This document shows positions 1 to 5,107 of a stretch of DNA of 5,107 nt, in pieces. The position numbers and the translations under genes are program-made. The notes under the pieces were generated by a model, which had not been told where the DNA came from, did not search any database, and saw nothing but the letters and a program-made list of their open reading frames with translations. Source of the stretch: an uncultured Oscillospiraceae bacterium (GTDB lineage Bacteria > Bacillota > Clostridia > Oscillospirales > Oscillospiraceae); the NCBI GenBank assembly GCA_910588975.1, contig CAJUSE010000005.1, positions 1-5,107 of the forward strand. Direction: 5' to 3'. How positions within the stretch are numbered: position 1 is the first letter of the stretch; each line of letters begins with the position of its first letter.

Positions 1-52
1 AGCGGCCTCTTGAACCCCATTCAAGCGCGATACCAAACTTCGCCACACCCGG
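1..52 (-). tRNA. tRNA-Pro (anticodon GGG), 3' part cut by window edge
   Basis: Reading leftward from 52, the sequence folds as the first two-thirds of a tRNA. It has a 7-nt acceptor strand CCGGGTG (52-46), T8-G9, and a perfect 4-bp D stem GCGA/TCGC around the loop AGTTTGGTA. A perfect 5-bp anticodon stem CTTGA/TCAAG (25-21 with 13-9) encloses the loop ATGGGGT (20-14). The anticodon at 18-16 is GGG, which reads proline CCC/CCU codons. The following G is the purine 37 expected in proline tRNAs, and C1 fits the C1-G72 pair typical of bacterial tRNA-Pro. The variable loop AGGCC starts at 8. The T arm, the 3' acceptor strand and any encoded CCA lie outside the window, so T-arm and acceptor pairing cannot be tested. 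The identity rests on the arms seen and on similarity to remembered bacterial tRNA-Pro sequences. Confidence 0.87.
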
Positions 53-78
53 ATATTCTCTTTTCCCCGAAGGGCTTA

Positions 79-110
79 ATTATATTAGCATATTTTTTGC
101 TCCTTGGCAA
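79..110 (-). promoter_or_regulatory. Probable sigma-A-type promoter for the tRNA-Pro
   Basis: On the leftward strand there is a -35-like TTGCCA (110-105, five of six consensus bases). After 17 nt comes TAATAT (87-82), preceded by TGC, which makes an extended -10. A perfect TATAAT overlaps it at 84-79, but that would need a 20-nt spacer from the same -35. Initiation would fall near 71-76, giving a leader of about 20-25 nt before the tRNA 5' end at 52. That is a normal length for a tRNA transcript. The leader holds a tiny CCC-TTCG-GGG hairpin. The call rests on sequence match and position only. Confidence 0.6.
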
Positions 111-210
111 GTCTTTTTTCAATTTTTTTGTTCTCTTATGAGAAAACCTTGCATTTTGGGGCAAACTGTGCTTCAATCAAGCTATCCCACCCCATAAGGA
201 GATACGATTT

Positions 211-600
211 ATGCCCCCTTCCTCACCCTACTGTCAAGACTGTTCCGGCTGCACCTCCTGCGGTGGCTGTTCAGGTTGTACTCACGGCCCCAGAGAGATC
301 ACTCTGACCTTGGCGCAAGCCCGACTTCTCGCCCAATTTGCTCAGCTCCCCTTCCTTCCCTTCTGCCAAACCAGCCAGGGACCTGTCCTACTAACATCAG
401 AGGGCACACCGTGGGACCGCCAGCTTTTGGAGACTCTGGCCACACTGAACCTCATCACTCTGGATCCCGGCCTTCCCCTTCAAAATTACGATTATGCTGA
501 ATACGCCCCCTATTTGAAACAAGAGGGGGCCGAACGAGGCAGCCTATCCCTTACTGACCTTGGTGGAGCCGTTCTGGACGCTCTTCCGGACCTTCTCTGA
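211..600 (+). CDS. Small hypothetical protein with a six-fold Cys-x-x N-terminal ladder
   Basis: I do not recognise a named family for this 129-residue protein. Its N-terminus has cysteines at residues 8, 11, 14, 17, 20 and 23, exactly every third position, with small polar residues (Ser, Gly, Thr, Asp) between; one more Cys is at about residue 52. The remaining ~100 residues are leucine-rich and mixed helix/strand. They end in a GSLSLTDLG stretch followed by a short helix, a pattern reminiscent of the last strand and helix of a winged-helix fold, but that is only an impression. No signal peptide or membrane segment is visible, so it is probably cytoplasmic or built into a structure. The ATG start is supported by AAGGAG at 196-201, 9 nt upstream. 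The next cysteine-rich gene follows 78 nt downstream on the same strand, which suggests co-transcription. The cysteine ladder could bind metal or form disulfides. I found no convincing vegetative promoter between 111 and 195. Confidence 0.82.
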   Translation: MPPSSPYCQDCSGCTSCGGCSGCTHGPREITLTLAQARLLAQFAQLPFLPFCQTSQGPVLLTSEGTPWDRQLLETLATLNLITLDPGLPLQNYDYAEYAPYLKQEGAERGSLSLTDLGGAVLDALPDLL

Positions 601-630
601 GCGAACGCTTTTCCCATCCCGGCATAAACT

Positions 631-660
631 GAGATTGGAAGGCCATCCTTCCCCAATCTC
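631..660 (+). promoter_or_regulatory. Intercistronic hairpin just before the second gene's ribosome site
   Basis: GAGATTGGAAGG (631-642) pairs with CCTTCCCCAATCTC (647-660) across the loop CCAT. This gives 12 base pairs, with only a two-C bulge on the 3' side. No U-run follows; AACC comes next and then the GGGAGGT Shine-Dalgarno (665-671). It is therefore not a standard intrinsic terminator. Its place between two cistrons suggests mRNA stabilisation, a processing site, or control of translation of the downstream gene. The role is inferred; the pairing is seen directly. Confidence 0.6.
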
Positions 661-678
661 AACCGGGAGGTAAGCAAT

Positions 679-1506
679 ATGCCTGATAAGGTCATGCCCG
701 GCCCCATTTCGGACACTTCCTGTGTTCGTGAGGCCGTCTGCGTACACACCAAAAAGATCATGGACGCCTGCCGTGATAAGGACTGCATCGAGGACCTGCG
801 GGTCTATCTCACCCAGAGCTCCCAGTGTGCTCTGGATCGTGCCTGCAATGTGAAGGCCGGCTGTGCCGAGCTGCTGTACGTCTCCACCAATGTGGACCCC
901 ATTTGCTTCAACAAGGGCTTCTACACTGTGGATGTGCGCTACTTCTATAAGATCACCGCCGACGCCTTTGTCGGCGCCGCCCGGCCCGTGGAGATCTCGG
1001 GTCTCGCTGTCTTTGACAAGCGGGTCATCCTCTTCGGCGGTGAGGGCAGCTCCAAGACCTTCACTTCCGACATGGCCGACTGCCCTGATCTGCAGAACCT
1101 GCCCCAGGTCAACCAGCCCGTGGCTGTGGTGGAGGCGGTAAATCCCCTGATCCTGGGTATGAAGCTGGTGGACCCCTGTGACTGCCACTGCAGCTGTTCC
1201 TGCGACTGCTGTGAGGTCACCGATGTGCCCCCCTGCATCTGCTCCTGCTTCGGCAGCGACCTCGCCTTCGGCAATGAGGGCAAGCGGCTCTTCGTTTCTC
1301 TGGGCCAGTTCTCCCTCATTCGGTTGGAGCGGGACACCCAGCTGCTCATCCCCGTCTTTGACTACTGCATGCCCGAGAAGGAGTGCACTTGCGACGGCGG
1401 TGTCTGCGAGGAGGATCCCTGCGAGCTCTTCCGTCACGTCAAGTTCCCCGTTGACGAGTTCTTCCCCTCTGACCGGGGCGGCGAGGGCTGTGGCTGCTGT
1501 GGCTGA
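679..1506 (+). CDS. Cysteine-rich hypothetical protein, 27 Cys in 275 residues
   Basis: This is a 275-residue protein of unproven function; similar cysteine-rich hypothetical proteins seem, from memory, to occur in Clostridia. Cysteines make up about 10% of residues. Residues 15-62 carry seven spaced Cys, including a CxxxxC pair at 31/36 next to IEDLRVYL. Residues 60-125 are strand-rich (AELLYV, FYTVDVRYFYKI, KRVILFGGEG). Residues 167-190 form a dense block with Cys at 167, 169, 171, 173, 175, 177, 178, 186, 188 and 190. A second strand-rich stretch (about 204-230) ends in DYCMPEKECTC, and the C-terminus is CGCCG. There is no signal peptide, membrane helix or enzyme motif. The ATG is fixed by GGGAGGT at 665-671, 7 nt upstream. 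The gene lies downstream of another cysteine-ladder gene and is followed by a terminator. The likely nature is a structural protein stabilised by disulfides or metal, such as a spore-coat or exosporium-type component. That is inference, and a metal-storage role is equally open. Confidence 0.86.
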   Translation: MPDKVMPGPISDTSCVREAVCVHTKKIMDACRDKDCIEDLRVYLTQSSQCALDRACNVKAGCAELLYVSTNVDPICFNKGFYTVDVRYFYKITADAFVGAARPVEISGLAVFDKRVILFGGEGSSKTFTSDMADCPDLQNLPQVNQPVAVVEAVNPLILGMKLVDPCDCHCSCSCDCCEVTDVPPCICSCFGSDLAFGNEGKRLFVSLGQFSLIRLERDTQLLIPVFDYCMPEKECTCDGGVCEEDPCELFRHVKFPVDEFFPSDRGGEGCGCCG

Positions 1507-1537
1507 GTCTCAACTAAAATAGTCTCTTGACCCGACG

Positions 1538-1575
1538 AGAGGGACGCCATTAGGCGTCCCTCTTGTTCCATCTTT
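1538..1575 (+). terminator. Intrinsic terminator of the cysteine-rich gene pair
   Basis: A perfect 11-bp stem, AGAGGGACGCC (1538-1548) with GGCGTCCCTCT (1553-1563), closes the tetraloop ATTA. It is followed on the plus strand by a T-rich stretch, TGTTCCATCTTTTT, to 1575. It begins 32 nt after the stop codon of the preceding gene. It sits between convergent genes and could also slow transcripts leaving cls. However, the minus-strand side after the stem (CGTCGGGTCAAG...) lacks a U-run, so the main direction is rightward. The U-tract is interrupted, so efficiency may be moderate. Confidence 0.82.
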
Positions 1576-3105
1576 TTACATTAATGGCGCCAGCAGCCGC
1601 AGAAGGGAGCGGAAAACCATCCGGGGCAGTGAATGGTCCTGGGCCTGATCCAGTGTGATCTCCTCACAGATATCCTGGGTTTTCAAAAAATCGGCCTTTA
1701 CATCCAGCACCGTGGGATCACCACACAGCCATACACCGTCTTCAAAATGGAGGAACATACTGCGATAATCCAAATTGATAGAGCCCACAACAGCGTATTT
1801 ATCGTCCACAGCAAAGCTTTTTGAGTGTAAAAAGCCGGGTGTATACTCAAAAATACGTATACCGGCCTCCAAAAGCGGCACATAGTGGGCTCTTGTGAGC
1901 TCAAAAACCGTCTTTTTGTCCGGGATATGGGGGACCATGATCCGCACATCCACCCCACTTTTTGCCGCCGCACGCAAAGCACTGTTAACGCTGTCGCTGA
2001 CAATGAGATAGGGGGTCATGATATAGACGTAATCCTCTGCCTTGGAGATCAGGTTGCGGTAAACTGTCTCCCCTACCGGCTCCCCATCCAGAGGGCTGTC
2101 TGTGTATGGCTGGACCCAATAGCCCCTGCCTTGCCAAGCCTCGGGAGGCAAAATGGCCGGACGGTAGGAGAGGTAATCCTGCTTCTCTCCGCTGGTATAC
2201 TCCCACATGGTGAGAAACATGACCGTCATGGACCAGGCGCCCTCCCCTTTCAGGAGAATAACACTGTCCTTCCAGTGTCCAAATCGGACCTTTTGATTGA
2301 TATATTCATCGGCCAGATTGATGCCGCCGGTAAAGGCGGTATGTCCGTCCACAATGCAGAACTTTCGGTGGTCCCGGTTATTCAGCCGTACTGACAGGAT
2401 GGGGACAAAGCGGTTGAAGGCCCTGCATCGAATGCCCTTGGCTTCCAGTTCCCGGTCAAAGTGCCGGGGCAGGGTGTAAAGGCTGCCCACATCGTCGTAG
2501 ATGACCCGCACATCTACCCCTTCGGCCACCTTCTCCTCCAAGATTTCCAAAATCGAGTTCCAGAATTTTCCCGGCGTAATGATAAAATACTCCAGGAAAA
2601 TATATTTTGTAGCCCGGCGCAGCTCGGTCAGCATGGACTCCAGAGCGTCATCGCCCAGAGGGTAATAATGTGTCCAGGTATTGGTATAGAGCGGGCAATG
2701 GGCATACTCCTCCAGATAGCGGGACTGGTTCACTGCATCCTTACCAAAGTCGATCAGCGCCTCTGCCTTATTATCCGGACTAAGGATCTTCACAAGGCGG
2801 CGGTTCATATTCTGCATCTTGTTTTTGTCGCCCAGGTGGTCACCGCCGCACAGCAGATAGAGCAGCCCTCCAAAGACAGGAAACAGGAGAATGGGTACGA
2901 TCCAGGCGATCTTATAGCCCGGTTCCTCCCCGCTGTTGACAATGTGCAGGACCACAAAGACAGACAACAGCACACACAAGAAATAGAAATAGACAAAGTA
3001 GTCAGAAAAGCGGACGATGGCCACCCCGAATAGGGCCACCTGCAAAATAAGCAGCAGGGCCACCAGCGCAGTGCGATGGAAAAGATAGTACAGTAATTTT
3101 TTCAC
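1576..3105 (-). CDS. cls: Cardiolipin synthase (phospholipase D family), complete
   Basis: This 509-residue membrane enzyme of the bacterial Cls family should condense two phosphatidylglycerol molecules into cardiolipin and glycerol at the cytoplasmic membrane. Hydrophobic segments lie at about 11-31, 36-56 and 65-87; the last one (KIAWIVPILLFPVFGGLLYLL) has the look of the PLDc_N region. Two phospholipase D catalytic motifs HxK(x)4D are intact: H246/K248/D253 in HRKFCIVD, followed by GGIN at 260-263, and H427/K429/D434 in HSKSFAVD, followed by GSIN at 441-444. Length and domain order are normal for the family, and no key residue is missing. The start is a GTG preceded by a strong Shine-Dalgarno. 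The gene begins 36 nt after the dnaE stop codon on the same strand with no terminator between, so the two are probably co-transcribed. Its end faces the convergent cysteine-rich unit 69 nt away. Confidence 0.96.
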   Translation of the reverse strand: MKKLLYYLFHRTALVALLLILQVALFGVAIVRFSDYFVYFYFLCVLLSVFVVLHIVNSGEEPGYKIAWIVPILLFPVFGGLLYLLCGGDHLGDKNKMQNMNRRLVKILSPDNKAEALIDFGKDAVNQSRYLEEYAHCPLYTNTWTHYYPLGDDALESMLTELRRATKYIFLEYFIITPGKFWNSILEILEEKVAEGVDVRVIYDDVGSLYTLPRHFDRELEAKGIRCRAFNRFVPILSVRLNNRDHRKFCIVDGHTAFTGGINLADEYINQKVRFGHWKDSVILLKGEGAWSMTVMFLTMWEYTSGEKQDYLSYRPAILPPEAWQGRGYWVQPYTDSPLDGEPVGETVYRNLISKAEDYVYIMTPYLIVSDSVNSALRAAAKSGVDVRIMVPHIPDKKTVFELTRAHYVPLLEAGIRIFEYTPGFLHSKSFAVDDKYAVVGSINLDYRSMFLHFEDGVWLCGDPTVLDVKADFLKTQDICEEITLDQAQDHSLPRMVFRSLLRLLAPLM

Positions 3106-3111
3106 CGGTGA

Positions 3112-3120
3112 CCCTCCCTT
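3112..3120 (-). promoter_or_regulatory. Ribosome binding site fixing the GTG start of cls
   Basis: On the minus strand AAGGGAGGG is followed by TCACCG and then GTG (3105-3103). The GGGAGG core is near-ideally spaced (6-7 nt) from the GTG, and the encoded MKKLLYYLF is a natural beginning for a membrane-inserted N-terminus. This supports GTG over later in-frame ATG codons, which would remove the first membrane segment. The site lies inside the short dnaE-cls gap, so cls has its own translation start. Confidence 0.8.
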
Positions 3121-3141
3121 CTCAATATCTGTAATCCTTTT

Positions 3142-5076
3142 TTACTTTACAACCACATTCTCCGCCCCAAACATCTCCCGCAGTTCGGCCACTAAGGCGG
3201 GATGGACCTGGGCTACCGAGCCCAGCCGTTTACCGGTATCTGCACAATAGAGGACCACCGGCTGCTGGCCGGGAAACATATTGAGGACAAGGCCGGTCTT
3301 ACGCATTCTGGGATCATCGGCTGAGGGGATCTTCACGTAGAGCTTGTTCCCTGCCGTGCCACCCGGGGCCTGCGCTTGGTCTACAATGGGTGTTTCCCCG
3401 GTAAGGGGCCTGACCCGGTCACACATGAGCTGAGGGGCCTTTTCATCCCGGACGGACAGCTTACCCTCCACCAGCAGGGCAGCGCCCTCCTGAAGGAAGG
3501 GCCCGCTTTCGGCCAGGGTACGGGAGAATACCAGCATTTCCATGGCCCCTGTGTCATCCTCCAAGCCCACATAGGCCATCAGCGTATTGTTTTTTGTAGT
3601 TTTGGTCTTGGCCGAAGTCACTACCCCGGCCAGTGTTACCCGCTGACCGTCGGTGTAAACCGAGGCCCCATCGGGGTCGGCAAAATCGCTCAGAATAGCT
3701 CCAATGGGGGCAGCACGCTGGGCCTTGGCGATCTCCCGGTAGTCGTCCATGGGGTGGCCGGTAAGGTAAAGCCCTGTGGTCTCCTTCTCCATCTTCATAA
3801 GCTCCTGGCGGGAGTACTCAGGCAGGTTGGGCAGCTCCACCTCAGGGGCAGAACCCACTCCGTCGCCACAGCCGCCAAAAAGATCATATTGGCCCTCCAA
3901 GGTATTCTTCCGGCTTTTGGCCACGATATCCATGACCTTCTCGGCCACTGCCATCAGCTGGGAACGGCGGGCACCGGTGGAGTCAAAGGCCCCACATTTG
4001 ATGAGGGACTCCACCACACGCTTGTTACAATCCTGGCCAAACATGCGGGAACAGAAATCTCCCAGAGAGGCAAAATCGCCCCGTTCCTCCCGCTCCCGAA
4101 TGAGCTGCTGGGTAAAGCCCCGGCCCACACCTTTCACAGCTGCCAGACCGAACCGGATACCCTCCTCCACGGCGGTGAAGTCGGTGCCCGACTGGTTCAC
4201 ATCGGGGGGCAGCAAAGCGATGCCGCAGCTCTTGCACTCGCCGATATACTCGGCTACCTTTTCGCTGGAGTCCAGCACCGAGGTAAGCAGGGCAGCCATA
4301 TACTCCTTGGTGTAGTGGCACTTAAACCAGGCCGTCTGGTAGGCCACCACGGCATAGGCCAGAGAGTGTGCCTTATTGAAGGCATACTCGGCAAAGGCAT
4401 CGATCTCATGGTAGATGGCCTTGGCCACATCCTCGGGGATTCCGTTGGCCACACAGCCCACGATCCCCCGCTCCTTATCACCGTGGATAAAGGACTCCTG
4501 TTCCTTCTCGATTTGGGCACGCTTCTTTTTGGACATGGCCCGGCGGACCATATCAGCCTGGCCGATGGAGTAGCCCGCCAGCTGCTGGAAGATGGCGATG
4601 ACCTGCTCCTGATAGACGATACAGCCGTAGGTCACCGACAGAATGGGCTCCAGCATGGGATGGCGGTAGGTCACCTTGTCCGGGTTTTTGGCGCACTCCA
4701 AAAATCTGGGGATGGAGTCCATGGGGCCAGGCCGGTAGAGGGCAATAATGGCACAGATGTCCTCAATGCTCTTGGGGCCCAGGCCCACGCCTACTCCGGT
4801 CATTCCCGCCGATTCCATTTGGAATACGCCGGAGGTCTTGCCCTCAGCAAGGAGTTTGAACACCTCCGGGTCATCGTCGGGAATGCTGTCCAGAGTAAAA
4901 TCAGGCTGGATCTTTTGGACCAGCTTCACCGTATCGTCGATGACCGTCAGGTTCCGCAGGCCCAGGAAATCCATTTTCAGCAGCCCCAGTTCTTCCAGCG
5001 TGACCATGGTAAACTGGGTGACGACGGCCTCGTCATTTTTGGCCAGGGGCACATAATCCTCCACCGGCAGACGAGA
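3142..5076 (-). CDS. dnaE: DNA polymerase III subunit alpha, C-terminal ~644 residues (5' part absent)
   Basis: This is the C-terminal half of the replicative DNA polymerase III alpha subunit; the whole protein is usually about 1,150 residues. Residues are counted here from the GTG at 5064-5062. D32 in LLKMDFLGLRNLT matches the third catalytic aspartate of the palm (E. coli D555). Finger and active-site stretches follow: FQMESAGM (81-88), RPGPMDSIPRF (111-121), YGCIVYQEQV (146-155) and RRAMSKKK (174-181). A helix-hairpin-helix-like KGVGRGF is at 311-317. QYDLF at 392-396 (3877-3891) fits the beta-clamp binding motif, and an OB-fold region spans about 472-555. The PHP domain, thumb and first two catalytic aspartates are missing. 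The GTG at 5064 is an internal valine, not a start: it lacks a Shine-Dalgarno and family-like residues (RLPVEDYVPL) precede it. The open frame ends upstream at a TGA (5079-5077), so the 5' boundary is an edge or break, not a real gene start. cls follows 36 nt downstream. Confidence 0.95.
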   Translation of the reverse strand, partial: SRLPVEDYVPLAKNDEAVVTQFTMVTLEELGLLKMDFLGLRNLTVIDDTVKLVQKIQPDFTLDSIPDDDPEVFKLLAEGKTSGVFQMESAGMTGVGVGLGPKSIEDICAIIALYRPGPMDSIPRFLECAKNPDKVTYRHPMLEPILSVTYGCIVYQEQVIAIFQQLAGYSIGQADMVRRAMSKKKRAQIEKEQESFIHGDKERGIVGCVANGIPEDVAKAIYHEIDAFAEYAFNKAHSLAYAVVAYQTAWFKCHYTKEYMAALLTSVLDSSEKVAEYIGECKSCGIALLPPDVNQSGTDFTAVEEGIRFGLAAVKGVGRGFTQQLIREREERGDFASLGDFCSRMFGQDCNKRVVESLIKCGAFDSTGARRSQLMAVAEKVMDIVAKSRKNTLEGQYDLFGGCGDGVGSAPEVELPNLPEYSRQELMKMEKETTGLYLTGHPMDDYREIAKAQRAAPIGAILSDFADPDGASVYTDGQRVTLAGVVTSAKTKTTKNNTLMAYVGLEDDTGAMEMLVFSRTLAESGPFLQEGAALLVEGKLSVRDEKAPQLMCDRVRPLTGETPIVDQAQAPGGTAGNKLYVKIPSADDPRMRKTGLVLNMFPGQQPVVLYCADTGKRLGSVAQVHPALVAELREMFGAENVVVK

Positions 5077-5107
5077 TCAATCTACGATTACCTGGTATCT
5101 AAGGCTG
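5077..5107. other. Terminal stretch not continuous with dnaE; origin unknown
   Basis: Reading leftward into dnaE, all three frames contain a stop within the last 43 bases: TAG at 5101-5099, TGA at 5079-5077, and TAA/TAG in the third frame. Normal dnaE coding sequence should continue here for roughly 500 more codons. The stretch is about 42% G+C (13 of 31), lower than dnaE looks. It contains two small dyads, AATC-GTA-GATT and TACC-T-GGTA, read on the minus and plus strand respectively. One rightward frame stays open (SIYDYLVSKA), but ten residues are too few to identify anything. It could be a misjoined contig tip, sequencing error, or the edge of an inserted element. Confidence 0.55.

Noticed and set aside
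96..119. Rightward terminator (TTGC-GCAA stem then a six-T run)
   Set aside because: The stem has only 4-5 weak pairs and no rightward gene ends before it. The region is better explained by the leftward tRNA promoter.
104..177. Vegetative promoter for the rightward genes (TTGGCA at 104, or TTGCAT at 149 with TTCAAT at 172)
   Set aside because: The first has no acceptable -10 at the right distance. The second matches only three of six and four of six consensus bases, which is too weak to call.
211..300. SCIFF/ranthipeptide-like precursor peptide (six cysteines)
   Set aside because: Such precursors are about 45 residues with wider cysteine spacing and sit beside a radical SAM maturase. Here the cysteines head a 129-residue protein and no maturase gene is in the window.
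544..1437. Long leftward open frame (297 codons) antisense to the cysteine-rich gene
   Set aside because: It overlaps both rightward genes and has the Ala/Val/Gly/Leu-rich composition of a mirror frame. It shows no recognisable motif, and the opposite strand has better start signals and a terminator.
2461..3033. Rightward open frame of 190 codons inside cls
   Set aside because: It lies wholly antisense to a complete cardiolipin synthase with intact catalytic motifs, and it shows no domain of its own.
5062..5064. GTG as a true start codon giving a standalone 640-residue protein
   Set aside because: There is no Shine-Dalgarno upstream, dnaE-like residues continue before it, and the product would begin in the middle of the polymerase catalytic domain.
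5064..5076. Resemblance of the edge to a sequencing-adapter end (CGGCAGACGAGAT against CGGCATACGAGAT)
   Set aside because: Most of the match falls in bases that read as normal dnaE codons (R-L-P), one base differs, and what follows does not look like adapter. It is probably coincidence, though an artefact at the edge stays possible.

Overview
The window looks like chromosome from a Gram-positive anaerobe of the class Clostridia, plausibly near Oscillospiraceae (Oscillibacter/Flavonifractor-like). The grounds are a Firmicutes-style DnaE C-terminal half, a membrane cardiolipin synthase of the type common in that group, strong purine-rich Shine-Dalgarno sites, and two very cysteine-rich hypothetical proteins. 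The taxonomic placement is inference from protein flavour, since no database search was possible. I see no CRISPR array, transposase or phage gene.

Layout from left to right. Positions 1-52 hold the 5' two-thirds of a tRNA-Pro with anticodon GGG, read leftward and cut by the window edge; its promoter lies at 79-110. Transcribed away from it, to the right, is a two-gene unit. The first gene (211-600) encodes a 129-residue protein whose N-terminus carries six cysteines at exact three-residue spacing. A strong hairpin (631-660) follows, and then a 275-residue protein with 27 cysteines (679-1506). This unit ends at an 11-bp stem terminator (1538-1575). Converging from the right are cls (1576-3105), encoding a complete cardiolipin synthase with two HKD motifs and a GTG start, and, 36 nt upstream of it on the same strand, dnaE (3142-5076), of which only the C-terminal part is present.

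The right edge is odd. The dnaE reading frame is family-like down to about 5071-5076, where an in-frame TGA appears. All three leftward frames are closed within the last 43 bases. The final ~31 bases therefore do not look like the rest of dnaE and may be an assembly join, a sequencing error or a real insertion boundary.

Functionally, dnaE and cls are probably co-transcribed housekeeping genes (DNA replication and membrane phospholipid synthesis). The cysteine-rich pair is the least explained part. Its proteins could be structural, disulfide- or metal-bonded components, for example spore-coat-like, but nothing in the sequence proves this.
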